Shown here: piece after piece, positions 17,078 to 25,584 of the stretch
How the letters are laid out: each line of letters starts with the position of its first letter
Numbering within the stretch: the stretch's first letter is position 1
NCBI GenBank assembly: GCA_965246855.1
Contig: CBDFFP010000003.1
Coordinates: forward strand, 434,001-498,000
Origin: UBA1952 sp965246855
Lineage (GTDB): Bacteria > Bacteroidota > Bacteroidia > Chitinophagales > Chitinophagaceae
DNA: 64,000 bases
Direction: 5' to 3'
Made by a program: the position numbers and the translations under genes
The notes under the pieces: model-generated
What the model was told of the DNA's origin: nothing
Databases searched by the model: none
Seen by the model: only the letters and a program-made list of their open reading frames with translations

Positions 17078-17138
17078 TTAGGGGAAATCTCCGCTTAACA
17101 CAACAACAAAAGACTGGTACTAGGATGTCACCCGGACA

Positions 17139-17165
17139 GAACGCGCCTCCCGGCGCGCTCCTACA
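17139..17165. repeat. Short palindromic element overlapping a stop codon
   Basis: AGAACGCGCCTCCCGGCGCG continuing to CTCCTAC resembles 3374-3398. Read on the minus strand it begins GTAGGAGCGCG, and its TAG (17161-17163) is the stop codon of the acidic protein gene. Confidence 0.65.
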
Positions 17166-17700
17166 CGCCTTGCGAATCTTCCTCTGACCGCCGGTCATTG
17201 TTGTCGTCCAAGCTGTAGTAATTGTTTTCCTCGTCTTCCGCGCCAATGTTTTCAGCCGCATCATCATCTTCCGAACCGGGCACCACCAGGTCGTCGCCCA
17301 GAAAACCTTCGCGGCCTGCGGCTTCGTTCAGCGGGTCGCCGTCTTCATCAGTTTCGTCTAAATGGGCGCGCAACGGAGCCTGTTCATCATCGCTTTCGTC
17401 AATGCCGCGCTCAGCAGCATCCAATAGTCGGCGCTCTTCGTCGGTTACGTTGGCATCCTGCTCGCCATCCACGGTTGCAGTGGGAATATGGGAATGCTTC
17501 TCCGTGCTTTCGCCTTGTGCCAATACCGGATTTCCGGCCTGCGCATCGGGCCTTGCAACACTTTCTTCGCCGTTGGCCCGTCCGTCCTGAACTTTCTCAA
17601 AACCGGCTTGTTTGCTCGTGATGTCTTCCGAAGAAGGGTAGTGCGGATAGCCGGGGAATTCCTCGTTCTGCGTGGCTTTACTTTTGTCGGGCGTGTTCAT
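17161..17700 (-). CDS. Highly acidic, low-complexity protein of unknown function
   Basis: The 179-residue product has no signal peptide. Asp and Glu dominate, especially towards the C-terminus (GSEDDDAAENIGAEDEENNY), so it is probably largely disordered. Recurrent phrases TDEERRLLDAAERGIDE and LDETDEDGDPLNEAA look conserved and not random, and similar acidic proteins occur in related bacteria, but no function is known to me. The stop codon comes from the overlapping palindromic element. It is divergent from the CrtA-like gene. Confidence 0.75.
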   Translation of the reverse strand: MNTPDKSKATQNEEFPGYPHYPSSEDITSKQAGFEKVQDGRANGEESVARPDAQAGNPVLAQGESTEKHSHIPTATVDGEQDANVTDEERRLLDAAERGIDESDDEQAPLRAHLDETDEDGDPLNEAAGREGFLGDDLVVPGSEDDDAAENIGAEDEENNYYSLDDNNDRRSEEDSQGV

Positions 17701-17740
17701 ATCGGGGGTGTTTTAAAGACCCTTATCCTCTCCAAAATCC

Positions 17741-18442
17741 GTGCCGAATTCTCCTGTTACCTTCCATGTGCTGCATTACGCGAAGGGAAACCGCTGGGCC
17801 GGATTCCGGCAGTTTGCGCTTTTCCAGCAGCGCGCTTCCAAAATTCCGGGCGTCCGTTTTGCGAAGGTGATGGGCTGCGGACGCGGCCCGGTGTTTTCTG
17901 TCCGTCCCGACTGGGGGCGCTATGCTTTTCTGTTTCATTGGGAAAGCGCGGAAGTGGCAAAAGATTTATTTGCTTCTGCCCAATGGCAGCGTTTGGAAAG
18001 CAGCGCAGAAAGCGCGCTTCACTGGCACTTGTCTCCTCTTCACAGCAAAGGTTTGTGGGATGGAAAACCCCGTTTTGAGCCTTCGGGATCGGTTGTTTCG
18101 GGGGAAGAAAATCCCCTTTTCGCCGTCATCACCCGCGCCGATTTAAAACCGTGGCGACTGCGCTCTTTCGGCGCATTTGCCCGCAAAGCCACCGACGCGC
18201 TAAACCGCCATTCCGGTGTGCGCTACACGCTCGGTATGGGCGAGCTTCCCTTCGTCCGCCAGGCTACTTTTTCTGTTTGGGATGGCAGCGAAGCAATGAA
18301 ATCCTACGCCTACCGCGACGCCGACCACAAGGCCGCGATGAAAGGCAAGAAAACCCACGGCTGGTACGGCGAGGAAATGTACGCGCGCTTCGCGGTGGTG
18401 CGGCAGTGGGAAGGAAAAGCGGAGGAGTTGATTTTAGGTTGA
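17741..18442 (+). CDS. CrtA-like (spheroidene monooxygenase family) protein
   Basis: The 233-residue product has no signal peptide. It has the duplicated ferredoxin-like arrangement of the CrtA family: an N-terminal half with ISF-type pattern GVRFAKVMGCGRGP and WGRYAFLFHWES, and a C-terminal half with LGMGELPFVRQATFSVWDG followed by YAYRDADHKAAM. CrtA introduces keto groups into carotenoids in phototrophs. Bacteroidota homologues occur without the rest of that pathway, so the true substrate is uncertain. The start is GTG at 17741, 41 bp from the divergent acidic gene. Confidence 0.75.
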   Translation: MPNSPVTFHVLHYAKGNRWAGFRQFALFQQRASKIPGVRFAKVMGCGRGPVFSVRPDWGRYAFLFHWESAEVAKDLFASAQWQRLESSAESALHWHLSPLHSKGLWDGKPRFEPSGSVVSGEENPLFAVITRADLKPWRLRSFGAFARKATDALNRHSGVRYTLGMGELPFVRQATFSVWDGSEAMKSYAYRDADHKAAMKGKKTHGWYGEEMYARFAVVRQWEGKAEELILG

Positions 18443-18476
18443 AGAATCGTAGAGAAATGATTTGTCCCGTCTCCCG

Positions 18477-18730
18477 AATCTTCCGCAAACTTTCCCGAAT
18501 CTTCCGCAAACCTTTCTGAATCTTCCGCAAACCTTTCTGAATCTTCCGCAAGGTCTGCGGAAGATTCGTCAGGCTCTCTCGAATCTTCGTCAGGCTCTCT
18601 CGAATCTTCGTCAGGCTCTCTCGAATCTTCGTCAGGCTCTCTCGAATCTTCGTCAGGCTCTCTCGAATCTTCGTCAGCCTCTCTCGAATCTTCGTCAGCC
18701 TCTCCCGAATCTTCCGCAAAGTCTTTTTAG
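18477..18730. repeat. Array C: about twelve 21-bp units with GAATCTTC palindromes
   Basis: Units start at 18477, 18498, 18519, 18540, 18561, 18582, 18603, 18624, 18645, 18666, 18687 and 18708, each exactly 21 bp. Two sub-types occur: AATCTTCCGCAAACCTTTCTG on the left and AATCTTCGTCAGGCTCTCTCG in the middle. All but the unit at 18561 share a GAA-TC-TTC palindrome at the unit boundary. At the switch between types, CTTCCGCA and TGCGGAAG form a hairpin (about 18543-18564). It lies between convergent genes. Heptad-like translations in both strands are by-products of the 21-bp period. Confidence 0.9.
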
Positions 18731-18789
18731 CCCTTTTTAGCGGTTTTCTCTCCTGCGAAAGCCCTTTTGACGGCAGATATTAATAAGAA

Positions 18790-19769
18790 TTACTTTTCCA
18801 ACACCCGAATCTCTACCCGCCGGTTCGCCGCCGCTTCTTCCGCCGTTTTTTCGTGGGCCACGATGGGAAATCTTTTCCCGAAACCCACAAAAGAAACGCG
18901 CTCCTCTTTGATGCCGTTCATCACCAGAAACTGCGCCACAAAACGCGCGCGGTTGTCGGAGAGGCGGTATTCATTCGTCCCTTCGTCCAGCGCGTCCTTC
19001 GCCATGTTGGTATCAATGCAGCACACATGCCCTTCTACCCGGATACGCAGCGTGGCCGTCTCCTGAAGTACGGCCAGCAGTTCCCGCATCTCGGCCTCAG
19101 GAAGTCGGGTACATCACGTGGCTGCCCGACGGGAAAAACAGCTTGGAAAGCTGAAAACTGCCGCCCACCGGCGTTTGCGCAATCACCTCTGTAAGGCGTT
19201 CCGTAGCCGTAGAGCGCGGTTTTTCTTTTGGAAGAAGAATGGAGTTTTTCCGCCACCACCGGCGCGGGTTTTGGTTCCGGTTTGGAGACGGGTTCCGGCT
19301 GCGGCTTTTGTTTGGATTTCGCGGTGGGTTTTGCCGGCTTCCAGTCCAGCTCCAGCAGTCTTTCGTTGGCGCTTTTTCCGTTCAGAATGATGTCCACTCT
19401 GCGGTGCGCGGCAATACCGTTGGCGGGCATTTTCATCCCCGCCGGAAGTTCGCCTTTGGCAATGGTGCGCAGCACTTTCCGGTCTTGAAATCCGTTTTGA
19501 ATCAAATAGCCTTTCACCGTTTCGGCGCGGCGCAGGGAAAGCGAATCATTGAATGCCTCGCTGCCTACAAAATCGGTGTAGCCCAGGATTTCCAGCGCCG
19601 AATCCGGCGAAAGCGCATTGTAATACAGCGCCGAATCCAGCGATTTTACCGCGCGTGGCTGAAGGTCGGATACGTTGGTGGGAAAGTACAGGCGCAGCGT
19701 ATCGCCCGCCGTTGCGCGACAGGCGCACAGCAGCAAGAGAAAAGCGAAAACAAAAACGCGTTGCGGCAT
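18790..19769 (-). pseudogene. Two-domain OmpA-family lipoprotein with two frameshifts
   Basis: The signal peptide with lipobox LLCAC begins at 19769. A first OmpA-like domain follows (DTLRLYFPTNVSDLQP to RRVDIILNG, about residues 25-145), then a Pro/Lys/Glu linker (KPQPEPVSKPEPKPAP). The second OmpA domain is complete but in other frames. Just before 19195 the reading must shift to give ERLTEVIAQTPVGGSFQLSK and LFFPSGSHVMYPTS. Near 19105 it must shift again to give PEAEMRELLAVLQETATLRI and the peptidoglycan-binding LSDNRARFVAQFL with RRVEIRVLEK at the end. The total of 980 nt is not a multiple of three. OmpA domains anchor the outer membrane to peptidoglycan. It is either a decaying gene or an error-prone sequence stretch. 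Confidence 0.75.
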
Positions 19770-19808
19770 GGCCTTTGCAAGATTCCTTCCTAAGAAAACA
19801 GAAAAATA

Positions 19809-20021
19809 GTGCAGACAGATGATACCAGAAAAAAAGCTTTGCGCAAGACGGTAGCCGTTACCGCTTTCCGGGTGGCAATGCTGTATCTGGCTTACAATCA
19901 CGCTTTTGTTCCCCGGCAGGGTACAATTCCCCGTGAAGCCCAAAAAAGCCTGTGGATGAGCGTGAAGAATGCATGGAAGATGGGTCGTTTCGGGGTGCGG
20001 CTGCTGCGGAAAAGTATCTGA
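19809..20021 (+). CDS. Possible small basic protein
   Basis: A 70-codon frame from GTG at 19809 (MQTDDTRKKALRKTVAV) to TGA at 20021 lies between two minus-strand genes. It contains one moderately hydrophobic stretch (VAMLYLAYNHAFV) and a basic C-terminus (GRFGVRLLRKSI). The composition is protein-like and the frame fills the gap neatly, but no family is recognised. Confidence 0.4.
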   Translation: MQTDDTRKKALRKTVAVTAFRVAMLYLAYNHAFVPRQGTIPREAQKSLWMSVKNAWKMGRFGVRLLRKSI

Positions 20022-20027
20022 ATCGCG

Positions 20028-21083
20028 CTATACTGTTTTCGCTCCTGCATACATCATCTCAATTATCTGCACTACTTCGCGGCCTTCTTCGGCAGTAGTC
20101 ATCATTGGGGCGTGGCCGTTCAGCGTGGCGACGACGTTTTCAATTACCAGATCGTGGTTGCTCATAGAACCTTCATAGGCACCGTATTGGTTGGGCAGTT
20201 TATTGTTTTCGGGGAGCATAACGGGCGCACCTTCCAGTGCCTGATACTCAATCGTGTTGAGGTATTGCCCGCCGATTTTCACCGTTCCCTTCTCCCCGAA
20301 AACCGTGATGGAGCCTTCCATGTTTTTCCCGAAAGCACCTGTTGTAAAGGCAAAGGAAATAAGCGCGCCGTTGTCCGCCTGCATCGTGAAACTGCCCGTG
20401 TCTTCAAAAGCTGTGTTGTGGCGGTGGAGATAGTTGGAGACAAGGCCCTGCGCGCTGCTGATGCTGCCGTTGAGATAGTAGAGAATGTCCACAAAATGAC
20501 TGAACTGCGTAAACAGACAGCCGCCGTCTAAGTCCTTTGTGCCGCGCCAGTCACTTTGGTTATAATAGGCGTCGTTGCGGTTCCAGAAGCCATTTACCTG
20601 CACGAAAAAAATCCTTCCGAGGCGGTCTGTTTCTATCAATTCTTTCACGGCCTGCACCGGTGGATTGTAGCGGTTCTGCTTCACGGCAAAAATCTGCCGC
20701 CCGTGCTGTTTCGCGGTGCCTATCATCGCGTCGCATTCGGCTACCGATAGTGCCATCGGCTTTTCCACCACCACATCTAAACCGGCTTCTATTGAAGCAA
20801 TAGCATGCACGGCGTGAAGCCCGTTTGGGGTGCAGATGCAAAGGACATGGGCGCTTTCAGGAGTGGAAAGAAACGCTTCCAGACTTTCAAAAAAAGGAAC
20901 TTCCGGGTAATCCTCTAAAGCCTTTTGCCGCTTGCGCGCATCGGTGTCGCAGATGGCCACCAGCGTTGCGCCGGGCTGCTGCGTAATGTGGTGGGCATGG
21001 CGCTGACCGATATTTCCAAAACCCAGAACGGCAAAACGAAGGAGAGACAAAGCGAGGAGAAATAGGGAAGTAGGGGAGCGCAA
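20028..21083 (-). CDS. Gfo/Idh/MocA-family NAD(P)-dependent oxidoreductase
   Basis: This sugar or sugar-derivative dehydrogenase has about 340-351 residues. The Rossmann motif FAVLGFGNIGQRHA is at the N-terminus, and the family EKPMALSVAEC (Lys of the EKP motif) is near residue 110. The C-terminal alpha/beta domain includes KDLDGGCLFTQFSHFVDILY with the catalytic-type Asp/His pair. Similarity to UDP-sugar 3-oxidases such as WbpB is possible but unproven. The first 13 residues before the Rossmann strand are unusual, so a later non-ATG start is possible. It lies downstream of recQ, separated by a repeat pair. Confidence 0.87.
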   Translation of the reverse strand: MRSPTSLFLLALSLLRFAVLGFGNIGQRHAHHITQQPGATLVAICDTDARKRQKALEDYPEVPFFESLEAFLSTPESAHVLCICTPNGLHAVHAIASIEAGLDVVVEKPMALSVAECDAMIGTAKQHGRQIFAVKQNRYNPPVQAVKELIETDRLGRIFFVQVNGFWNRNDAYYNQSDWRGTKDLDGGCLFTQFSHFVDILYYLNGSISSAQGLVSNYLHRHNTAFEDTGSFTMQADNGALISFAFTTGAFGKNMEGSITVFGEKGTVKIGGQYLNTIEYQALEGAPVMLPENNKLPNQYGAYEGSMSNHDLVIENVVATLNGHAPMMTTAEEGREVVQIIEMMYAGAKTV

Positions 21084-21113
21084 ATGTATTCAGGAGAAGG
21101 AAGCAGCGGGCAC

Positions 21114-21192
21114 GGCGTCCCATCGGGACGCTTTGTCGGTAGAAAGATGACGTGATGATGAACGGCGTTCCGTAGAAACGCTTTGTGGGTAG
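21114..21192. repeat. Two diverged copies of a GGCGT..ACGCTTTGTNGGTAG repeat
   Basis: GGCGTCCCATCGGGACGCTT runs into TGTCGGTAGAAA at 21114-21145, and GGCGTTCCGTAGAAACGCTT runs into TGTGGGTAG at 21164-21192. Each starts with a small hairpin (GGCGTCCC/GGGACGC). It is intergenic, just downstream of the recQ stop. Confidence 0.7.
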
Positions 21193-21193
21193 C

Positions 21194-23086
21194 CTATCCG
21201 CGCATCTTTAAAAATCCTTTTTCCATTAAAAGCCGCTCTTCGTCTAAAAGCTCCCGAATGACAGCCAGCACCGCTTTGCTCTGGGAAAGCGGAAAATACA
21301 ACGTTACTGCTTCGGGCGTTTGCCCATCCTTCGCAACCAGCAAAAGCACCCGCTCCCGCAACGCCTTCACGTCTGTTTTTCGGGCCGCCAGACACACATC
21401 ACAATTCCCACAGGGTGCTTCTTTTTCTTCACCGAAATAGCGACGGATAAGCACCTGCCGGCAGCTCTCTTTTTGCGTTGCAAGCTGAATCATCGCTTCC
21501 GTGCGCTGCTCGTGCGCTTGCCGCAGTTGGGTCAGTCTTTCCGTGTTGATAATCAGTTGGCGGCTGTCGGCGCGGCGGTGGCGGAAAAAGATTTCTGGTG
21601 CTTCGGCGGCTTCGGTGTATTCCAGAATTTGCAACAGAAGCAAGCGTCGCAAAGCGGCTTTGACTTCGTCCACCGAAAGGGACGTTTTCCGGGAAATATC
21701 GCTTTCGCGGACAGAGACTTTTTGCACGAAAATGCCAGCGTAAAGCCGAAGGATTGCAGTGGCTACGGAACTCTCGCGGGGATGACTTTGGCGGATGTCT
21801 TCCAGGCGCGCCGGAACAGTCGTGAAGCACACCTGCGATAGCCGGAAAACGCCTTCCGTCAGTGTCCAGAATTCGTTCTCTGCAAGGCGGCGCAGGGCAT
21901 AACTCGTTTGTAGCGGCGGAAGATTAAAGCGCTGACAGAATTCCGACAGGAAAAACGGATAATACTGATACGGCTCCGCGCCGATTGGGATTTGCAGATA
22001 CTCGCATACCGCTTGATACACTTGCCGCAAGAAATCCGCCGGTGGATACTGCGTAAGCGTGCTTTCGCGCAGCCGGAAGACCTCTTTTTCGCTGTGGAAA
22101 AGCAAAGCCGCTGCCGTCTTTCCGTCGCGCCCCGCGCGGCCAATTTCCTGGTAATAGGACTCCACGTCTTCGGGCAAATCGTAGTGAATCACAAGCCGCA
22201 CGTCGGGCTGGTCAATGCCCATGCCAAAGGCAGTAGTGGCGACTATTACCGGGGGACTTTTTTCACCCCATTTCCTTTGGACATCCGCCCGCTGTGCGTT
22301 AGGCAATCCGGCATGGTAAGCAGCAGCGGCGATGCCCGCATCGTTCAGCAAGCGCGCAACGGTTTCGGTTTGTTTCCGGCTTCGGCAATACACAATCGCC
22401 AACTGGCCCGGAATGCGTCGCAAAGCCGCGATGCAATCCGCTTGCCGAGAATGGGATTCCCGCAGCAAAAGCCGGATATTGGGCCGGTCTGTGGAAGCGG
22501 TGAAAATCGCGGGCTTGCGGAGTTTCAGCAGTTGCTCAATATCTGTGCGCACTGCCGTTGTGGCCGAGCCGGTGAGCGCCATAAACGGCACGCCCGGCAA
22601 GTGTCTCCGCAGTCGCCCGATACAGCGATATTCAGGCCGGAAATCATGGCCCCACTGCGAAATGCAATGCGCTTCATCCACCGCAATCAAAGTAGGGGAG
22701 AGGTCGGAAAGCGTTTCCGCGAAGGATTCTGAGGCAAGCTTTTCCGGACTGATGTAGAGCAATCGTAAACGACGTGCACGAGCTTCTTCCAACAGCTTTT
22801 CCCGCGCGGCAGTATCCAATCCACTGTGAAGCGCACCGGCAGAAATGCCCTGGCTTCGGAGCTTTTCCACTTGGTCGTTCATCAGGGAAATGAGCGGCGA
22901 AATCACCAGCGTCAATCCATCACACGCAAGCGCCGGAAGCTGATAGCACAAGGATTTTCCCGCACCGGTGGGCAGGATTGCCAGCACGTCGCGGTCTTGC
23001 AGCGCACACTGAATGAGCTGTTTTTGCGGCTCCCGGAAAGCAGTGTGTCCCCAGTAGCGCGCCAGAATTTCCTCCAGAATATCCAT
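21194..23086 (-). CDS. recQ: RecQ-family ATP-dependent DNA helicase
   Basis: This 3'-5' superfamily 2 helicase is used in recombination and repair. The 630-residue product shows FREPQKQLIQ (motif 0), Walker A LPTGAGKSLCYQLPA near 40-52, the DEAH box VDEAHCISQWGHDFRPEY with the RecQ-specific aromatic loop, LTGSATTAVRTDI (motif III), and motif VI IGRAGRDGKT. Zinc-binding Cys residues follow in CRQVLIRRYFGEEKEAPCGN and CDVC (about 540-565). The region beyond is short, so the HRDC domain of E. coli RecQ is absent, as in the shorter Bacteroidota paralogues. It starts 7 bp after the hypothetical gene 23094-23531 and is likely co-transcribed with it. Confidence 0.93.
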   Translation of the reverse strand: MDILEEILARYWGHTAFREPQKQLIQCALQDRDVLAILPTGAGKSLCYQLPALACDGLTLVISPLISLMNDQVEKLRSQGISAGALHSGLDTAAREKLLEEARARRLRLLYISPEKLASESFAETLSDLSPTLIAVDEAHCISQWGHDFRPEYRCIGRLRRHLPGVPFMALTGSATTAVRTDIEQLLKLRKPAIFTASTDRPNIRLLLRESHSRQADCIAALRRIPGQLAIVYCRSRKQTETVARLLNDAGIAAAAYHAGLPNAQRADVQRKWGEKSPPVIVATTAFGMGIDQPDVRLVIHYDLPEDVESYYQEIGRAGRDGKTAAALLFHSEKEVFRLRESTLTQYPPADFLRQVYQAVCEYLQIPIGAEPYQYYPFFLSEFCQRFNLPPLQTSYALRRLAENEFWTLTEGVFRLSQVCFTTVPARLEDIRQSHPRESSVATAILRLYAGIFVQKVSVRESDISRKTSLSVDEVKAALRRLLLLQILEYTEAAEAPEIFFRHRRADSRQLIINTERLTQLRQAHEQRTEAMIQLATQKESCRQVLIRRYFGEEKEAPCGNCDVCLAARKTDVKALRERVLLLVAKDGQTPEAVTLYFPLSQSKAVLAVIRELLDEERLLMEKGFLKMRG

Positions 23087-23093
23087 GCGCTTT

Positions 23094-23531
23094 TTATCCG
23101 CCGAAATAAGGCTTCAACACGTCTGTCCACAGCTTTTTCCGGGTGTCGGCATCCTTCAAAAGTTCGGCGGGCGTACCGACAGTTATCCAATAGCTTTCCC
23201 CAAAAAGAAGCGGCTTTAAATGCGGAAAGGCAGCGTGAATGGAAAGCCTTTCCGCAGGGATACCCATGTTTAAAACCACACCCGGCGTGTAGCGTTTTTT
23301 CAGGTGTTGCCAGAGAAGAAAATCCTCTTCCCCACAAGTCAGAATCAGGCTTTCCTCGTCGGGCAACTTGCAGGCTTTCACGATGTTTTGCACCAGCTTT
23401 TCTTCCTCGCTTTCGGGCGCTAAAGGGGGCACGAGTGTAAGCAGTTTCAGAGGCGTTGGAGAAACCATTTCTTCCGGCTCCTGCCAGAAAGCATCAATCG
23501 CACCGCTTATCCGGGAAGACAGCATTTTCAT
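23094..23531 (-). CDS. Hypothetical cytoplasmic protein upstream of recQ
   Basis: The 145-residue product has no signal peptide or membrane segment. It is a mixed alpha/beta protein with conserved-looking PLKLLTLVPPLAPESEEE, SLILTCGEEDFLLW and LLFGESYWITVGTPAELL. No family is recognised. Its stop is 7 bp before the recQ start, so the pair forms an operon and a role near DNA metabolism is possible by context only. Two ATGs compete (23531 and 23525); the longer is given. Confidence 0.7.
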   Translation of the reverse strand: MKMLSSRISGAIDAFWQEPEEMVSPTPLKLLTLVPPLAPESEEEKLVQNIVKACKLPDEESLILTCGEEDFLLWQHLKKRYTPGVVLNMGIPAERLSIHAAFPHLKPLLFGESYWITVGTPAELLKDADTRKKLWTDVLKPYFGG

Positions 23532-23638
23532 AACGGCCCCGAAAATACGGCGGGCATTTCCCCGAAAAGAAAAGAGGGCCTTTGCGCGGTAAATTTTGTT
23601 TCTTTGCCCGGCTTTACACTTCCAGCCGTATATAACAA

Positions 23639-24712
23639 ATGACTTCTGAAACGACGACTTTTGATTTGCAGGTAGAAAAAGTGGCGCACAGCCGCATTGC
23701 AGAAGTGGACTTGGACAGCGTACAGTTTGGCAAGCACTACGCCGACCACATGCTCGTGTGTGAATACGAAAACGGTCAGTGGGGACAACCGCACATCAAG
23801 CCCTACGGCGACCTGGCGATGAGTCCGGCAACAACGGTGCTGCACTATGGACAGGCCATTTTTGAAGGCATCAAAGCCTACCGGCAGGAGAACGGCGAAA
23901 TTGTGATTTTCCGGCCCGACAAAAACTGGGAACGTTTTAACCGCAGTGCCGAGCGCATGGCGATGCCCGCCGTGCCGGAAGAGCTTTTTATAGAAGGACT
24001 CCGCCAGTTGGTGAAGCTGGATGAACAGTGGGTTCCAGGTGCAGAAGGAACGTCTTTGTACTTGCGGCCCTTTATGATTGGAACAGACGCCTTTATCGGC
24101 GTGAAACCGGCGGAGAAGTTTTCGTTTGTGATTATCACGTCGCCCGCCGGGCCTTACTACAGCAAGCCGGTTTCCATCTACGTACAGGAAGAATATGTGC
24201 GCGCTTTTCCGGGCGGAACAGGCTTTGCCAAGAGCGCCGGAAACTACGGCGCGTGTATGGCCCCGACCATGAAAGCGCGCGCGCTGGGCTACGACCAGAT
24301 TTTGTGGACAGACGGTTTTGAGCACAAGTACGTGCAGGAAATCGGCACGATGAATGTGTGGTTTGTGATTGACGGAAAAGCCGTTACGCCGCCGCTCGGC
24401 AGCACCATTCTGGACGGCGTTACTCGCGACAGCGTCGCGACGCTTTTGCGTGAAAAAGGGGTTACGGTAGAGGAGCGTCCGATTTCTATTGACGAGTTGA
24501 TTGATGCCCACGCGCGGGGTATGCTGACGGAAGCTTTTGGAACCGGAACGGCGGCTTCTATTGCCCCCATTTCCGAGCTGACGATTCACGAGCAACACCT
24601 GATGCTGCCGCCGGAAGAAACCTGGAAAATCGGTAGCTGGTTGAAGGATGAAATGAACGCGATCCGCTACGGGAAGAAGGCGGATACGCGGGGATGGATT
24701 TTTAAGGTCTGA
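23639..24712 (+). CDS. ilvE: Branched-chain amino acid aminotransferase
   Basis: This class IV PLP enzyme transfers amino groups between Leu, Ile or Val and 2-oxoglutarate. The 357-residue product has the long (BCAT-II type) length. Signatures are VLHYGQAIFEGIKAYR near 75-90, the PLP Lys in GTGFAKSAGNYGA near 200, EIGTMNVWFVI and the phosphate-binding GTGTAASIAPI near the C-terminus. The start at ATG 23639 fits. A loose promoter (TTTG 23581-23584, N14, TTTCTTTG 23599-23606) lies upstream in the divergent region with the recQ operon. Confidence 0.95.
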   Translation: MTSETTTFDLQVEKVAHSRIAEVDLDSVQFGKHYADHMLVCEYENGQWGQPHIKPYGDLAMSPATTVLHYGQAIFEGIKAYRQENGEIVIFRPDKNWERFNRSAERMAMPAVPEELFIEGLRQLVKLDEQWVPGAEGTSLYLRPFMIGTDAFIGVKPAEKFSFVIITSPAGPYYSKPVSIYVQEEYVRAFPGGTGFAKSAGNYGACMAPTMKARALGYDQILWTDGFEHKYVQEIGTMNVWFVIDGKAVTPPLGSTILDGVTRDSVATLLREKGVTVEERPISIDELIDAHARGMLTEAFGTGTAASIAPISELTIHEQHLMLPPEETWKIGSWLKDEMNAIRYGKKADTRGWIFKV

Positions 24713-24732
24713 GGAGACAAAAGAGGATTTAG

Positions 24733-24806
24733 GTAGGGACACGCTGTGCGTGTCCGCAAGAGAGCAATATCACCTCGTAAGAACGCGCCAAGAGGCGCGT
24801 TCTTCG
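24733..24806. repeat. Two adjacent palindromic elements downstream of ilvE
   Basis: GTAGGGACACGCTGTGCGTG runs into TCCGC (24733-24757), a one-arm relative of the repeat at 16032-16097. It is followed by the perfect hairpin GAACGCGCC-AAGA-GGCGCGTTC (24781-24803 within AAGAACG...CGTTCTT), a relative of 3374-3398 and 17139-17165. Confidence 0.7.
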
Positions 24807-24871
24807 TATGGAGAAGGCGTTCTTCTTTGTCGCCTAATCCACGAGTGTCCAAATGCCTCAACTTTTCTGAC

Positions 24872-25435
24872 ATGCCTGAAACCTATTTTCAAGACCTCAC
24901 TTTTGACCGTAGCACTGCCCTTCTGAAGGGCGAATACGACAACTGCAAGTTCCAGAACGGCGACTTCGCAGAAGGTAATCTTACCGGTTTTCGCTTTCTG
25001 GACTGTACGTTCAACGGCTGTAATCTCAGTCTGGCCAAAATTGACCAAACCGTTTTTCTGAACACGAAATTTAAAGACTGTAAAATGCTCGGTTTACGCT
25101 TTGATTCTTGCAGCGCATTTGGCCTTTCTTTCTCGTTTGAAGGTTGTGTCCTCAACCATGCTTCGTTTTACAAAACGCAGATTCCAAAGACGGGTTTTAA
25201 AGACTGCCAACTTCGGGAAGTGGATTTTGCAGAAGCAAATCTCACCGGTGCGCGCTTTGAAAACTGCGATTTAGAAAATGCCGTGTTTGACCAAACGGTA
25301 ATTGAAAAAGCAGATTTCCGAACCGCTTTCAACTTCTCCATTGACCCGGAAATCAACCGTTTGAAGAAGGCTAGGTTCTCTGCTTTAGGTCTCTCCGGGC
25401 TTCTCAGTAAGTACGGCATTGAAATAGAAAACTGA
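24872..25435 (+). CDS. Pentapeptide-repeat protein (Qnr-like fold)
   Basis: The 187-residue product is built almost wholly of A(D/N)LXX-type pentapeptides with central Phe or Leu, for example CKFQNGDFAEGNLTGFRFLD and ADFRTAF, interrupted by a short turn near residue 85-95. It ends in a C-terminal helix segment (INRLKKARFSALGLSGLL). This layout matches the right-handed quadrilateral beta-helix proteins of the Qnr/MfpA group, some of which mimic DNA and protect gyrase. Whether this one acts on gyrase cannot be told. ATG 24872 is preferred over an upstream one lying in the palindromic repeats. The interval 25436-25584 shows nothing further. Confidence 0.85.
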   Translation: MPETYFQDLTFDRSTALLKGEYDNCKFQNGDFAEGNLTGFRFLDCTFNGCNLSLAKIDQTVFLNTKFKDCKMLGLRFDSCSAFGLSFSFEGCVLNHASFYKTQIPKTGFKDCQLREVDFAEANLTGARFENCDLENAVFDQTVIEKADFRTAFNFSIDPEINRLKKARFSALGLSGLLSKYGIEIEN

Positions 25436-25584
25436 ATGGAAAATCCTTTTAGAGTTTTCTGTTTCCCCCTTCTCAATCCCAAAAGGCGTAAATGGTCTCG
25501 CTTCTTTCACCGCATTCAGGTACAGTTCCATGCTGTTGTTTTCGCGGGAAAGCAGCTTGTGAGGGCCATAGCAGACAATCGATA

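Noticed and set aside
18462..18740. Heptad-repeat proteins over array C, possible coiled coils
   Set aside because: Frames on both strands are equally open and have no start context; they are a by-product of the 21-bp period.
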